Positions 36,084-45,476 are shown, counted from the first letter of the stretch. The stretch: 64,000 nucleotides of DNA from JARRPM01 sp963792815 (GCA_963792815.1 CAWBXR010000012.1:434001-498000); one strand, 5' to 3'. Translations and numbers: made by a program. Notes: a model not told the origin generated them from the letters alone.

Positions 36084-38414
36084 CTACATTTGCCCTCCCG
36101 CCGCCGCCCGGGCCGCGGCGGGCTCGTCATTGGTGCGTTTTATCACGTAAGCCCGTATTGCCTCGGCTTCTTCCACGCCAAATATTTTGCTGAAGTTGGG
36201 CATACCCTTGTGCGCCGCGGTGCCGCCGATAACGATACCGTACCACTGACCCAGCTCGTATTTTTCCAGGTCCAGGTGCCGCAGATCCGGCGTTGCTCCG
36301 CCGCCCAGAGCCTGCTCGCCGTGACAGACAGCACACCGTTTGGAAAATATCATCTCGCCGGTCTTTACCACTTCCATTGCGACCGCAGGCATTTCCGGTC
36401 TGGCCCTGGGAACCGGCATCAGGGGTGGCAGAGGTGGCAGGGAATCCCGGCCCCCAAGCTTGAACACCAGGATCCGGTTGAGCGCACCGCGGCGCCAGGA
36501 GTTGGCGCCCGACAGGTTGGCCATCTGCCCCAGGGCGAGCGGCCCGGCACCGCCCCAACCGGCCAGTACGGCGACGTACTGCTCGCCATCCACGGTATAG
36601 GTTACCGGACCCGCGATGATCCCGGTCTGGGCCGAGACGGATGTCCACAGCTGCTTGCCTGTATCCGCCGCGTATGCGCTGAATTCGGCCGCACCGGTGC
36701 CCTGGAACACGAGATTGCCCGCCGTCACGAGGGTGCCCCCGTTCCAAACGTCAACCCGTTCCGCCCGCCACACCTCTTTTTGCAGAACCGGGTCCCAGGC
36801 TATGAGCCGGGCCCTGACCAGCATACGCATGAGGGCATGAACCTGCATGAGATCCTCTACGGTGATGGCCTGGGCTGGATCTTCCAGCTTCGCCAGGATC
36901 GCGTACGTCGCCTGCAAGTGCTCTGGTGTCAGGCCCTTCTCGCGTTCCAATACGGTTTTCAGAAACTTGTCCAGGTTGGCCTTGTTTTGCAGGGACGGCG
37001 GAGCGTCAATCAACACAGCGCCCAGGTTGTAGTAGCCGGGCTCAAATTCGAAAAAGCGATCCGGGAAATACGTCATCGGCACTTCCATCGCCGGGATATA
37101 AGCAAGACCAGTGTCGGGGCTGTAGGACATCGGTGGCCAGTCGTGCCCACCGAAGGCAAAGGGTGTCTGGAATGAGGGCAGCCCCTCCTCGTAATAGCGG
37201 GTCCCGGGGCGCTCTACCGGACGGCCGGTGGTCATGTCTACATGGCTCGCCCAGGTCACCCCGACATAGGGCTCGGCACTGAGCAGCTCACCGGTTCCCC
37301 TGTCCAGTACGTAGAAGAATCCATTTTTTGGCGCCTGCATGATGACCTTGCGCTGCTTGCCCCCGATCTTCAGCTCCGCGAGGATCATGGTTTGTGTGGC
37401 CGTGTAGTCCCAGGTATCGCCCGGCGTCGTCTGGTAGTGCCAGACGTACTCTCCCGTATCGGCGTTGACAGCGACAATGGACGACAGGAACAGGTTGTCG
37501 CCAGTTCCCGCGGAGCGAATTTCCTGGTTCCAGGGGCCACCATTACCCACGCCGATATATAACAGGTTGAGTTCCGGGTCATAGACCAGGGAATCCCAGG
37601 CGGTGCCACCCCCACCCATGGTCCACCACTTACCGCTCCAGGTCTTGGCCGCCTTCTCCAGGGCGGCCGATTCAAAGGGCTTCGAAGGGTCGCCGGGGAT
37701 GGTGTAGAAGCGCCACACCTGCTTGCCGGTCTCGGCGTCATAGGCCGTGACGTAGCCACGCACCCCGAGCTCCGCACCACCATTGCCGATAAATACTTTG
37801 CCGTTGGCCACCCGCGGGGCCCCGGTGATCGAGTAGGGCCATGCCCGGTCGACGGTCAGCACTTCCCAGACTTTCTCGCCGGTGGCCATGTTCAATGCAA
37901 TCAGGCGCCCGTCGAGGGTACCGACATAGACCTTGTCGCCCCAGGCTGCGACGCCACGATTGACCACATCGCAGCAAAGGTGAGGGGCCCAGGCCGGGTC
38001 CACCTCGGGGTCGAACTGCCACAACGGCTTGCCGGTTTTGGCATCCAGGGCATGGACCACGCTCCAGTTACCAGTCACATACATAACCCCGTCAATGACC
38101 AGGGGGGTGGCCTCAAGTCCGCGTTTTGTTCCGAAATCGTAGTGCCAGGCGAGCCCCAGCTCGCCGACGTTCTGGTCATTGATCTGCTTCAGCGGGCTGA
38201 ACCGCTGCTCGCTGTAGGTGCGGCCATGGGTCAGCCAATTGCCCGGCTCCTTGTCCGCATCAATTATTCTCTGCGCGGTAACAGGGGCACTTACCGGCGA
38301 CTTGCCGGACCCGGCCGGATCAACGGCCCTTGCTGCCGCCTCATCCTGGCCAAAGCCGGTTGCTGCCGTCATAAGCAGGCCCAGGAACAGGGTTATCACT
38401 ACTGTAAATTTCAC
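36084..38414 (-). CDS. PQQ-dependent alcohol dehydrogenase with fused cytochrome c (quinohaemoprotein)
   Basis: A 776-residue periplasmic dehydrogenase. The signal peptide is MKFTVVITLFLGLLMTAATG. The eight-bladed propeller shows repeated W-docking motifs such as VYVGTLDGRLIALNMATG and YVTAYDAETGKQVW. The vicinal cysteines of the active site are in HLCCDVVNRG (about residue 145). GDTWDYTATQ (about 330) carries the catalytic Asp region. The C-terminal cytochrome domain has one haem site CAVCHG (about 692). This is the type II quinohaemoprotein layout that oxidises alcohols and passes electrons to other cytochromes. The upstream dihaem cytochrome c overlaps it by 4 bp and is the likely acceptor. 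No pqq genes are in the window. Confidence 0.92.
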   Translation of the reverse strand: MKFTVVITLFLGLLMTAATGFGQDEAAARAVDPAGSGKSPVSAPVTAQRIIDADKEPGNWLTHGRTYSEQRFSPLKQINDQNVGELGLAWHYDFGTKRGLEATPLVIDGVMYVTGNWSVVHALDAKTGKPLWQFDPEVDPAWAPHLCCDVVNRGVAAWGDKVYVGTLDGRLIALNMATGEKVWEVLTVDRAWPYSITGAPRVANGKVFIGNGGAELGVRGYVTAYDAETGKQVWRFYTIPGDPSKPFESAALEKAAKTWSGKWWTMGGGGTAWDSLVYDPELNLLYIGVGNGGPWNQEIRSAGTGDNLFLSSIVAVNADTGEYVWHYQTTPGDTWDYTATQTMILAELKIGGKQRKVIMQAPKNGFFYVLDRGTGELLSAEPYVGVTWASHVDMTTGRPVERPGTRYYEEGLPSFQTPFAFGGHDWPPMSYSPDTGLAYIPAMEVPMTYFPDRFFEFEPGYYNLGAVLIDAPPSLQNKANLDKFLKTVLEREKGLTPEHLQATYAILAKLEDPAQAITVEDLMQVHALMRMLVRARLIAWDPVLQKEVWRAERVDVWNGGTLVTAGNLVFQGTGAAEFSAYAADTGKQLWTSVSAQTGIIAGPVTYTVDGEQYVAVLAGWGGAGPLALGQMANLSGANSWRRGALNRILVFKLGGRDSLPPLPPLMPVPRARPEMPAVAMEVVKTGEMIFSKRCAVCHGEQALGGGATPDLRHLDLEKYELGQWYGIVIGGTAAHKGMPNFSKIFGVEEAEAIRAYVIKRTNDEPAAARAAAGGQM

Positions 38415-39022
38415 TGCGGCTGCCCTCCTGCTGTCGCGGATTCACCCGCTACCTGCAGCGGCTGGGCCGCAAAGTATGCGGCGATATCCTCAATATCCTG
38501 CTCGCTCAGAGCGGCGGCCATCGATGCCATTACCGGATTGCTGCGCGCGCCGCTCTTATAGGCAGCCAGCGCGCCGCCCAGGTACCTCGCGTGTTGGCCC
38601 GCCAGCTTAGGATTGGCGGGGATGACGCTATGCCCGCCCGGACCGTGACAGGCAACGCACATCGCCGCCCGGGCCTCTCCGCGAGCCGCATTACCAGGCG
38701 CCTTGGCCTGGCTGCGGATCGGTGATTGCGCAGCGTAGTAGGCAGCTATGTCCTGCATGTCTCCGTCACTCAGTCGCCCGGCCAGGGTTTTCATAATGCC
38801 GTAGTCGCGCTCGCCACCGACATATGCCCGCAGCGCATTCACCAGGTAATCAGCGTGCTGCGCCGCAAGGATGGGATTGTCTGGTACCTGGCTGTGACCC
38901 TCCGGACCGTGACAACCGGCACATACCGCTACCTTGTCCCGGGTTTCGTCGGCCACTGCCATCGGCGCCGCCAGCCAAAGTGCTAATGCGGCACTGGTCA
39001 CTAACAGCTTACTGTTCATCAT
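38411..39022 (-). CDS. Dihaem cytochrome c (c4-like)
   Basis: A 203-residue periplasmic electron carrier. A signal peptide (SAALALWLAAPMAVA) is followed by two similar cytochrome c domains with haem sites CAGCH (34-38) and CVACH (122-126). Likely Met ligands are in the KTLAGRLSDGDM and ASMAAALSEQDI regions. It is the promoter-proximal gene of a two-gene operon with the PQQ dehydrogenase, overlapping by 4 bp, and probably shuttles its electrons toward the terminal oxidase. Confidence 0.92.
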   Translation of the reverse strand: MMNSKLLVTSAALALWLAAPMAVADETRDKVAVCAGCHGPEGHSQVPDNPILAAQHADYLVNALRAYVGGERDYGIMKTLAGRLSDGDMQDIAAYYAAQSPIRSQAKAPGNAARGEARAAMCVACHGPGGHSVIPANPKLAGQHARYLGGALAAYKSGARSNPVMASMAAALSEQDIEDIAAYFAAQPLQVAGESATAGGQPQ

Positions 39023-39500
39023 TCTGGTTTCCGATTCTTTTCAGGGTTAGCTTGTTATCCTCAGTATCGAAAATAGGCACCGGGCGAACCTGTACTGCCG
39101 TGGGTGGACCGCCGTCAGGGCGATCAAATTATCGAGGGCCATCCTCGCAATTCCGAGATACTCATTCCAGATACTGGTCCGTCAAGTTTAGCCATATTTT
39201 TGCTTACTGCCGCCCCAAATTGACCCACCGACGAAATGCACCCCGCTGGTAGAACTGCGTACCAGCCTAATTTGACCGCCCGAGGCGTCAAGATCGAAGC
39301 CCTTCGGGCGATCTTTCCCTCGGCTGGGAAATGCGCGCGGAAAAAAGGCTCTGACCCCGTTCATGGAAATGGCGGACTCATGGATGATCAGGGCCCTTGC
39401 TTTGGCCCAACTATCGACTAGGCTGTACTGAGCGCAGGGCTATCGAATCCTGTGGAAAGACAAGTGCTCTGAATACCAGGCCAATAGTAAGGTAACAATT
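39023..39500. other. Intergenic region
   Basis: No convincing gene in about 480 bp between the divergent cytochrome c and 177-aa genes. It contains a short AAAAAAGGCTCTGACCCC motif (39341-39358), listed separately, and a GAAGCCCTTCGGGCGATC stem-like segment near 39296. Small open frames here lack family resemblance. Confidence 0.5.
39341..39358 (+). repeat. GGCTCTGACCC-type short repeat, copy 1
   Basis: The sequence aaaaaaggctctgacccc recurs in nearly the same form at 40126-40141, on the other side of the 177-aa gene. The core GGCTCTGACCC resembles short repeats often left beside REP-type elements in proteobacteria, which is established only in general terms. No transposase is near. Confidence 0.45.
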
Positions 39501-40034
39501 ATGCTCGCTCAATTACGAACGCTTCTAGCAGTATCTTTCGCCATGTCTTTCGCGGCCGTATGCCTTGCTGATGCGGGCCTGGACGCACGAGTAGCTCACG
39601 CCAAATCAGCCGCGCCCGCGTCGATAAGCGACAAGGCAACCGTCGTTGTCGACGGCAAGGTGATGGTCGAGGGCAGCAATGGCTGGACATGTATGCCCGA
39701 CACGATGCCCGGTGATGGCGCTGCCATGTGTAACGATGCAATCTGGATGGAAATGATGCAAGCCATCGGCGGCCAGAAGGATATCGTGGTCAACGGGGTC
39801 GGTATCTCCTACATGTTGCAGGGCGATATCGGCGCTGGTGTCAGCAACGCGACCCCCTATCACCCCGATCCGAAAAGCGCGGCCGACTATACCGAAACCG
39901 GGCCGCACCTGATGATTGCCGTGCCGAAGGCCTTGCTGAAGGGCATGACGAGCGACCCCAAATCGGGTCTTCCCTATGTGATGTGGGGAGACACACCCTA
40001 TGCGCACATCATGGTTCCGGTGGGTACGCAGTAA
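39501..40034 (+). CDS. Secreted protein of unknown function
   Basis: A 177-residue protein with a signal peptide (LLAVSFAMSFAAVCLADA). The mature part contains ISDKATVVVDGKVMVEGSNGWTC (split at about 42-63), CMPDTMPGDGAAMCND (about 64) and DIGAGVSNATPYHPDP (about 110). It ends with GDTPYAHIMVPVG. Two cysteines flank the PDTMPGDGAAM stretch and could form a disulfide. I recognise no named family. It is flanked on both sides by GGCTCTGACCC repeats at about 150 and 90 bp, so it may have arrived by transfer, which is unproven. Confidence 0.65.
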   Translation: MLAQLRTLLAVSFAMSFAAVCLADAGLDARVAHAKSAAPASISDKATVVVDGKVMVEGSNGWTCMPDTMPGDGAAMCNDAIWMEMMQAIGGQKDIVVNGVGISYMLQGDIGAGVSNATPYHPDPKSAADYTETGPHLMIAVPKALLKGMTSDPKSGLPYVMWGDTPYAHIMVPVGTQ

Positions 40035-40125
40035 CGGATAAGCGAATGAACCCCATCCATATGTAATGGGTCATAGTCGACTTACTGCTCGCAGACGCCA
40101 GCCGGTTCCGGAAAGGGCACGCCGC

Positions 40126-40141
40126 AAAAGGGCTCTGACCC
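40126..40141 (+). repeat. GGCTCTGACCC-type short repeat, copy 2
   Basis: aaaagggctctgaccc, in direct orientation to the copy at 39341. The two copies bracket the 177-aa gene. Confidence 0.45.
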
Positions 40142-40157
40142 AATGTCTGCAGCTTAA

Positions 40158-40448
40158 TCACTCCTTCACGGGCGTGATCTCTATATTGCAGCTTATACTC
40201 AGCTTCATTCCGGCCGCGGCAGCCTCGTCTATCAATGTGGCAATATCCGCCTTGGTTTGTCGCAGCTCATCGACACGCTTGACCACAGCGGCATCGCTTT
40301 CACCAAATCGCTCCCGCCGGCTCCGGTTATTCAGCTGGTGGAACCCGATCTTATTGTCGAGCAGAGTCATGAGCAACTCCCTGGCGTCATCGGTGGTAAA
40401 TGCGCCGCGGATTAAGCCGTAAACGTCTTTTCCTCGCTCATCTGTCAT
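40158..40448 (-). CDS. Small hypothetical protein of the dab operon
   Basis: A 96-residue soluble protein starting at ATG 40448 with aaggagaag eight bases upstream, a strong ribosome site. It is mostly helical: GLIRGAFTTDDARELLMTL (about 11), NNRSRRERFGES (about 41) and VKRVDELRQTKADIATLIDEA (split, about 57-80). It ends in ISCNIEITPVKE. I recognise no named domain. It is the last gene of the dabB-dabA-DUF6671 series, 34 bp after the DUF6671 stop. A role in carbon uptake is inferred only from that position. Confidence 0.65.
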   Translation of the reverse strand: MTDERGKDVYGLIRGAFTTDDARELLMTLLDNKIGFHQLNNRSRRERFGESDAAVVKRVDELRQTKADIATLIDEAAAAGMKLSISCNIEITPVKE

Positions 40449-40482
40449 AGTCTTCTCCTTTGAAGTTAAGTGCCCATCTAAT

Positions 40483-41409
40483 TCATGGGTTGCACCAGGG
40501 GCAATCGCCGGGGTCGGCAGTTTCGAGATCGCTGGGCTCCCGGGTCTCGCACTGACAAGCCTGGCAGCGCCGGATGAATGCGGCGGGTAGTGCAGTCGGC
40601 GCACCACAGGCTGCACAAGGCAAACCCTGCTCGGTAGCATCCAACCAGAAATTTTCGACGCTGCAGCGCGGACAGCGAGACTGCAGCCTCATGGCAAGCT
40701 GCTCCGCCGCACGCCGGATGTAGACCTGTCGTTCCGGGCAGTGCATCGCGCGCAGGTCCGGCTCCAGCACAATTTTCTTCACCAGCGCGGCACCCGGCTG
40801 GTACAAGCCGGCCCGGGTACATTGCTCGATGATGACATCGGCGCCACACAGCCCCTTGATCACACCCCCGGGATGGCGGATCAACCAGGCCTGTGCGGGG
40901 TCGAAGCGGGCCAGTTCCTGCGCCAGCCCCGCCATCGATTCCAGGGCGATGGTGCTTACCCCGACCGGGCCGGCGGCGTGCGCTACAATTTCCCGGGCAG
41001 CGGTGCTGTCCCACAACACCAGCAGTTCCGTATCCCAGTTCACAAGGCCCGGCATGGGCCCCCCGCCAAAACTCCCCTCGCTGCCCAGGCCGAGATCCTG
41101 ACCGCTGAGTTCGCAGGCGAGCTGCGCCTTGCGCCTGGCGCATTCGAGCGGCGTCAGCGTGCGTTCCACCTCACCGGAAAAGGTGCCCAGGCTGTCTGTG
41201 TCGAAGGCGTCCGTGGCCACCACAGTCAGGCCGATACTGGCCAAAGCGGGTGCAATCATCCCGGCCTTGTCGTGCCGGGTGAGCAGTCCCGCCACCCGGC
41301 CCTGCCACGCAGTCATAACGGGGGTGGCGGTATTGTGGGCCGGCGGGGTCACGGGATCGGGGATTTTATCCTTCTCGCTTACGCTATCCGGGCTGGCCAA
41401 GCCTGCCAC
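40483..41409 (-). CDS. DUF6671-like protein with C-terminal zinc-ribbon cysteines
   Basis: A 308-residue soluble protein. The N-terminal two-thirds is alpha/beta with MIAPALASIGLTVVATDAFD (about 50), ARRKAQLACELSG (about 91) and LVLWDSTAAREIVAHAAG (about 128). The last third has cysteine pairs CPRC, CAAC, CQAC and CPWC, typical of two zinc ribbons. I assign it to the DUF6671 family from this pattern and from its company with DabA; that is recollection, not a search. Its start overlaps the dabA end by 31 bp, showing tight coupling. A zinc-dependent helper of DabA is a fair guess. Confidence 0.65.
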   Translation of the reverse strand: MAGLASPDSVSEKDKIPDPVTPPAHNTATPVMTAWQGRVAGLLTRHDKAGMIAPALASIGLTVVATDAFDTDSLGTFSGEVERTLTPLECARRKAQLACELSGQDLGLGSEGSFGGGPMPGLVNWDTELLVLWDSTAAREIVAHAAGPVGVSTIALESMAGLAQELARFDPAQAWLIRHPGGVIKGLCGADVIIEQCTRAGLYQPGAALVKKIVLEPDLRAMHCPERQVYIRRAAEQLAMRLQSRCPRCSVENFWLDATEQGLPCAACGAPTALPAAFIRRCQACQCETREPSDLETADPGDCPWCNP

Positions 41410-43844
41410 CTCCCATCGCGGTAAGCCTCCATCCGGTCGCCATCGAGACGCATCAGGAACAGCCAGTGGTTATCGAGGAGGTTCCTGACCGTCTCATGAC
41501 GCGCAATGACCGTATCAATCGCATCCCTGGGCGCTTCGATGACAACCGTCAGGCGCAGCGGCGTGTGGAGCCAGCGTTCACCGTCGTGTAGTGATTGCCA
41601 GGGCAGCCCGATGCGCAGGTCACCGCCGTTTCCCTCAAACACACCAATGCGGCCGTCGACAACATTGTGCAGCGTCTTGTTACCGCTGCCGAAGCGCTCG
41701 CTGTCCACAGTAGAGGCGAAATACTGCATATTGATCCAATTGGTCACAATCATCGGCGCTGTCATGATCAGTTCCAGCAGGCTGCCGCCGGGATCCTTGC
41801 TGTGATCATAGTCGTGCAGGAAACTGCGGCCCTGCAGGTCGACACCCCGGGTTCTGCTGCGCGGCGCGACAATAAACGAGGCGTTGTTGGCCAGGCCCCA
41901 TTCCGGCCGGGTTTGCGCCCAGTCATCGGCCCGCTCGCGCATAGCCCGCAGCAAGCTCCGCGGCGAATGTTCCAGAGCATCCAGGCCCAGGGCATGTGCC
42001 CGCTCACGACGCGCCTCGGCCCCTGCGGCCGCCAGCTGCGCTTGCATGTCCTGCGCATCCTGCGCGTGGCTGGCGGGCAGCTCGTCGAGATCGAACAGCA
42101 GCACCTCATCGGTAGTCGTGTTGTGCAGGCCCGCTACAAACCGGGTACTGTCCGGGATGTCAATGCCGCGCTCCCGCAGCAGGAGGCGCACCGCAGAGCA
42201 ATTCAGCAGTCCCGCCAGCGCCCGCGCGTTAACCTCTCCCGTCTGGCCGCAGCAGGCACCGCAATCCAGCCCGGCACGGTGGGGGTTATTGCGGTTCTGG
42301 CTGCCGTGCCCGATCAGCAGGACCAGGCGGGCAAACTGCTCGCCAAGACCCATGCCACCGAGAACCTGCGCGGCAATGTCAGCCTGCCCGGCAACACCGC
42401 CGGCCGTTGCGGCATCCAGGGTGGGCCGAAGGGCCCGAGCCTGTTTCGCGTCCAGGCCCAGGCTGTCAGTCGAGGCGAAGGGCGAGCCCCCCGGCAGGCT
42501 GCGCTTTACCAGTTTGCCCAGGTAGCCAAGACCCATAGCCTCGACCAGCGTGAATGCAGAAAGTGGCACCGACTCAAAGGTGCGCCAGCCCAGCATGCCA
42601 CGCAGGCGGCGGGCCCGGCCCTGAGTGATCACGGCGTCCCTGGCGGCGTCCCCGCTGCTATCGGTGATAGCCAGGGCCGGGGCCAGCAACCCGGGTAACT
42701 GCGGGCGCCTGGCGTGCGTGCCCAGCGGGGCGTAACTGATTGGCAGGCCGAAAAACCCGGCAAACCCGAGTGTCTGGATATCGGGCGACTGGGCTTCGAG
42801 GTGGCGTCGAAACACCTCGGAACGCACGTCGATACAGAATGCGGCCTGCAGCGCCGGCTGAGCGTCCAACGCGACCGGGGGGGTCGACAGCAGGCGATCG
42901 CGGAGGCAGCGCTGGTAGGCGACCTCCCGCGCCCGCTGCCACAGCAGTTGCGACTGCAGGGAAGGACTGCACACGGGTTGGGGAGACTCCTGCCACTCGG
43001 CCCGAGACGCTGACCAGAGCGAGTGCTCGTCTCGCGCACCGTCATCAAGCAGGCTCTCCCAACTCAACCGGATGGCAAGCAGGTCCACCAGGTTGTGATC
43101 TTCTGCCCCACCAAGCCGCGCCTGCCAGCGCAGGTAGGCGCACCAGGCAGCCCAACCACCCACTCTCATCAGCACGGCTTGCAGGTAACTGGCCGCCTGC
43201 TGCCCGGACACGCCAAGCTGTGCCAGCGAATCCGCTATCTGCTGCTCGGGGGTCTCGGCCAGGGCAGCGGCGCGGCGCGGAATGCCGGGCGCCTGCATCA
43301 GCAAGGAGACACTGTGATCCTCACTCAGGGCGTTGCGCCAACACGCATAAAGGCGACCGGACTGGTCCGGATGCCAGCCCGCCTGGTCGCGATCGAAGTA
43401 GGCGGCGCAGAACTGTGACACCTGGTGGGTGATACTGTCGCACCAGGAAAGTTCCCGCCGCAAATCCCGCTGTCGGTCCAGCAGGTCGCTGAGCAGCGGC
43501 AGCGGCGCCAGGGGCGAAGACTCATCATCCAGCGCCGCTATGAGCTGCTCAACCGTCAGGCCGGCATCGCTTTCTGCCAGCGCCTGCTGCAGGTCATCCA
43601 TCGTGATCTCGCCGCGCCGCCAGGCTCCCCGGTAGTCCTCCAACGGCAGGGCCATGGGGGAAGCTGCGAGACTCGCCAGCTTGGCGGCCGTCGCCTCAAA
43701 GGTCTGGTGAATACTTCCCCAGTACGGATTGACGGCGATCATTTTATCCAGCGGCCAGCTTGGCGCGATGCTATCCACTGCCGAGGCAATCGCAGTATGG
43801 ATAACGTTGTGGTCGACCAGCATTGATGTCATGGGTGCGTTCAC
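41379..43844 (-). CDS. dabA: Inorganic carbon transporter subunit DabA (DUF2309/UPF0753)
   Basis: An 821-residue cytoplasmic beta-carbonic-anhydrase-like subunit. With DabB it converts CO2 to bicarbonate vectorially using ion flow. The expected zinc and catalytic residues are all visible: Cys337 and Asp339 (FCIDVRSEVF), His513 (GHGSQNRNNPH) and Cys528 (LDCGACCG). The His-to-Cys spacing of 15 matches characterised DabA. The start is given as GTG 43844, overlapping the dabB stop; ATG 43832, with AGG about ten bases upstream, is an equally good start. The family length is normal, and no frameshift is seen. Confidence 0.93.
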   Translation of the reverse strand: MNAPMTSMLVDHNVIHTAIASAVDSIAPSWPLDKMIAVNPYWGSIHQTFEATAAKLASLAASPMALPLEDYRGAWRRGEITMDDLQQALAESDAGLTVEQLIAALDDESSPLAPLPLLSDLLDRQRDLRRELSWCDSITHQVSQFCAAYFDRDQAGWHPDQSGRLYACWRNALSEDHSVSLLMQAPGIPRRAAALAETPEQQIADSLAQLGVSGQQAASYLQAVLMRVGGWAAWCAYLRWQARLGGAEDHNLVDLLAIRLSWESLLDDGARDEHSLWSASRAEWQESPQPVCSPSLQSQLLWQRAREVAYQRCLRDRLLSTPPVALDAQPALQAAFCIDVRSEVFRRHLEAQSPDIQTLGFAGFFGLPISYAPLGTHARRPQLPGLLAPALAITDSSGDAARDAVITQGRARRLRGMLGWRTFESVPLSAFTLVEAMGLGYLGKLVKRSLPGGSPFASTDSLGLDAKQARALRPTLDAATAGGVAGQADIAAQVLGGMGLGEQFARLVLLIGHGSQNRNNPHRAGLDCGACCGQTGEVNARALAGLLNCSAVRLLLRERGIDIPDSTRFVAGLHNTTTDEVLLFDLDELPASHAQDAQDMQAQLAAAGAEARRERAHALGLDALEHSPRSLLRAMRERADDWAQTRPEWGLANNASFIVAPRSRTRGVDLQGRSFLHDYDHSKDPGGSLLELIMTAPMIVTNWINMQYFASTVDSERFGSGNKTLHNVVDGRIGVFEGNGGDLRIGLPWQSLHDGERWLHTPLRLTVVIEAPRDAIDTVIARHETVRNLLDNHWLFLMRLDGDRMEAYRDGRWQAWPARIA

Positions 43845-45394
43845 CTTGATTCTGATTGCAGGGAAGAGTTGCGGTCGGCCGCGCTGTGCGCCAGCCGCGG
43901 GTTGAGCTTTACCGGCCAGATACTGAACGTAAGCCGCGTGAAGGTTTCATCGAGATAGAAACCGCAGAAGGCCCAGGGATAGAGCGCCCGTGCGAAGCGA
44001 CCATTGGGATAACAGCGCAGCCAGACCTGGCTGCCGTAGAGAAAGCAGAAACAGAGCACCACCCAGGCCACCAGAGGCAACGGGGCCTCGGCTGCTGTCG
44101 GGGCCAGCCCTGCAAACAGGAGATGCCAGAGCAGGTAAAGCTGGGTGAGCGCGAGCAACTGCAATACGCCGCGCAGCAGATGTCCGGGTGCATTCCCCTG
44201 CTCCAGCCACAACAGGGAAGCCAGGCCCAGGGCAACAATCAGCAGTGCCACAGGCGGCACCGCCAGCCCGGGCAGGAACAGCTGCCAGGCGGCGGCGGAA
44301 CCGACCACCAGTACCGCACTCACCCCGACAGCCCCAAGATACCAAAGCGGCGCCGGCCCAGCCCCACCGGACACGAGTAAGTCACTGTCGCGCGCAGCGC
44401 GCACTGTATCACCGGCGCTCAGGAAGGCGTGGGCCTTGTACAGTGAATGGGCTACCAGGTGCAGGAACGCGAGCTCGTAAAGGCCGAGGCCGATCTCCAT
44501 CAGCATGAAGCCCATCTGCGCGCAGGTAGACCAGGCCAGGCGCACCTTGATACTGACGCGGGTGAGCATGACCAGTCCAGCGAGCACGGCAGTGAGACTA
44601 CCCACAGTCACGAGTAAAATCTGTGCGGCCGGCGCCAGCGCCACAAGTTCCGCCAGGCGGATCAGCACAAAACCACCAATATTCACCACACCGGCATGCA
44701 ACAGCGCGGACACCGGCGTGGGCGCCTCCATCACCTGGATAAGCCAGCCGTGCAGGGGCAGTTGCGCGGTTTTCAGGATGGCGGCCAGGGCAAACAGCAC
44801 AGCTGCCGCCTGCAATGCCGTCGGCAGCGTATCCAGGGCAGCGAGATAGGCGCCCAGGCCGTCAAGGGAGAGCGTACCCGTCGAGCGGTATACGAGCAGC
44901 AGGGCCACCACCAGGCAGACTTCGGCCAGACGGCTGACCAGGAACTTTTTGTGCGCTACGACCTGCGCGGCCTTGCGCTCGCGGTAGAAGGTGAGGAGGT
45001 GATGCAAGCCCACACTGGTGCCCGTCCAGGCCAGCACAATCACCAACAGGTGCCTGCTGAGAACCAGCACACCCACCGCCGCAAGGGTAAACAACATGGC
45101 GCGCACGAAGCGCGTCTGGTCGCGCTCGCCACTGAGGTAGCGCGCGGAATAGTTGATGATGACCCAGCCGAGCACCGCTACCAGTAAGGCCATCGTAAGC
45201 CCCAGGGCATCTACCGTGAGCTGTTCGAACTGTGCCCAGGCCAGCGCAGCCAACGCGGTGCAGAGCGTCGCCAGCAACGCCGCGGTGGAAGTGAGCTGCG
45301 CGATCTTCCAGTGCCGGCCCGGGCGGCGCAATACCAGCAGGCAGCCTGTAGCGTAGACCAAAGGTAACAACCATCCACTTATCAATTCAGTCAC
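43841..45394 (-). CDS. dabB: Inorganic carbon transporter membrane subunit DabB (NuoL-like)
   Basis: A 517-residue polytopic protein related to complex I/Mrp antiporter subunits. It provides the ion channel that drives DabA. Helical motifs include ARYLSGERDQTRFVRAML (about 85), WTGTSVGLHHLLTFYRERKA (about 122), PLHGWLIQVMEAPTPVSALL with HAGVVNIGG (about 215-245), and the Lys-containing RVSIKVRLAWSTCAQMGFML (about 285). GTG 45394 is preferred because AGCGGGG precedes it by five to six bases; GTG 45400 and TTG 45433 are alternatives. It is the first gene of the dab operon and is divergent from a LysR gene. Confidence 0.9.
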   Translation of the reverse strand: MTELISGWLLPLVYATGCLLVLRRPGRHWKIAQLTSTAALLATLCTALAALAWAQFEQLTVDALGLTMALLVAVLGWVIINYSARYLSGERDQTRFVRAMLFTLAAVGVLVLSRHLLVIVLAWTGTSVGLHHLLTFYRERKAAQVVAHKKFLVSRLAEVCLVVALLLVYRSTGTLSLDGLGAYLAALDTLPTALQAAAVLFALAAILKTAQLPLHGWLIQVMEAPTPVSALLHAGVVNIGGFVLIRLAELVALAPAAQILLVTVGSLTAVLAGLVMLTRVSIKVRLAWSTCAQMGFMLMEIGLGLYELAFLHLVAHSLYKAHAFLSAGDTVRAARDSDLLVSGGAGPAPLWYLGAVGVSAVLVVGSAAAWQLFLPGLAVPPVALLIVALGLASLLWLEQGNAPGHLLRGVLQLLALTQLYLLWHLLFAGLAPTAAEAPLPLVAWVVLCFCFLYGSQVWLRCYPNGRFARALYPWAFCGFYLDETFTRLTFSIWPVKLNPRLAHSAADRNSSLQSESR

Positions 45395-45463
45395 ATGCAC
45401 CCCGCTTACGTTTCCCGCTAAGAAATCTGGCAAGAGCGATCCTGAAGCGATTCAATACTTTTG

Positions 45464-45476
45464 TATAATATATTAT
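45464..45476. promoter_or_regulatory. Divergent dabB / lysR control region: palindrome over a -10 element
   Basis: The 117-bp intergenic segment between the two starts is AT-rich. TATAAT at 45464-45469 fits a -10 for the LysR gene. It overlaps a perfect 12-bp palindrome, ATAATA-TATTAT (45465-45476), and the area offers several T-N11-A arrangements used by LysR proteins. A LysR binding site here is inferred. Confidence 0.4.

Noticed and set aside
39501..40034. Toxin or effector reading of the secreted protein
   Set aside because: Nothing beyond a signal peptide and two cysteines supports this.
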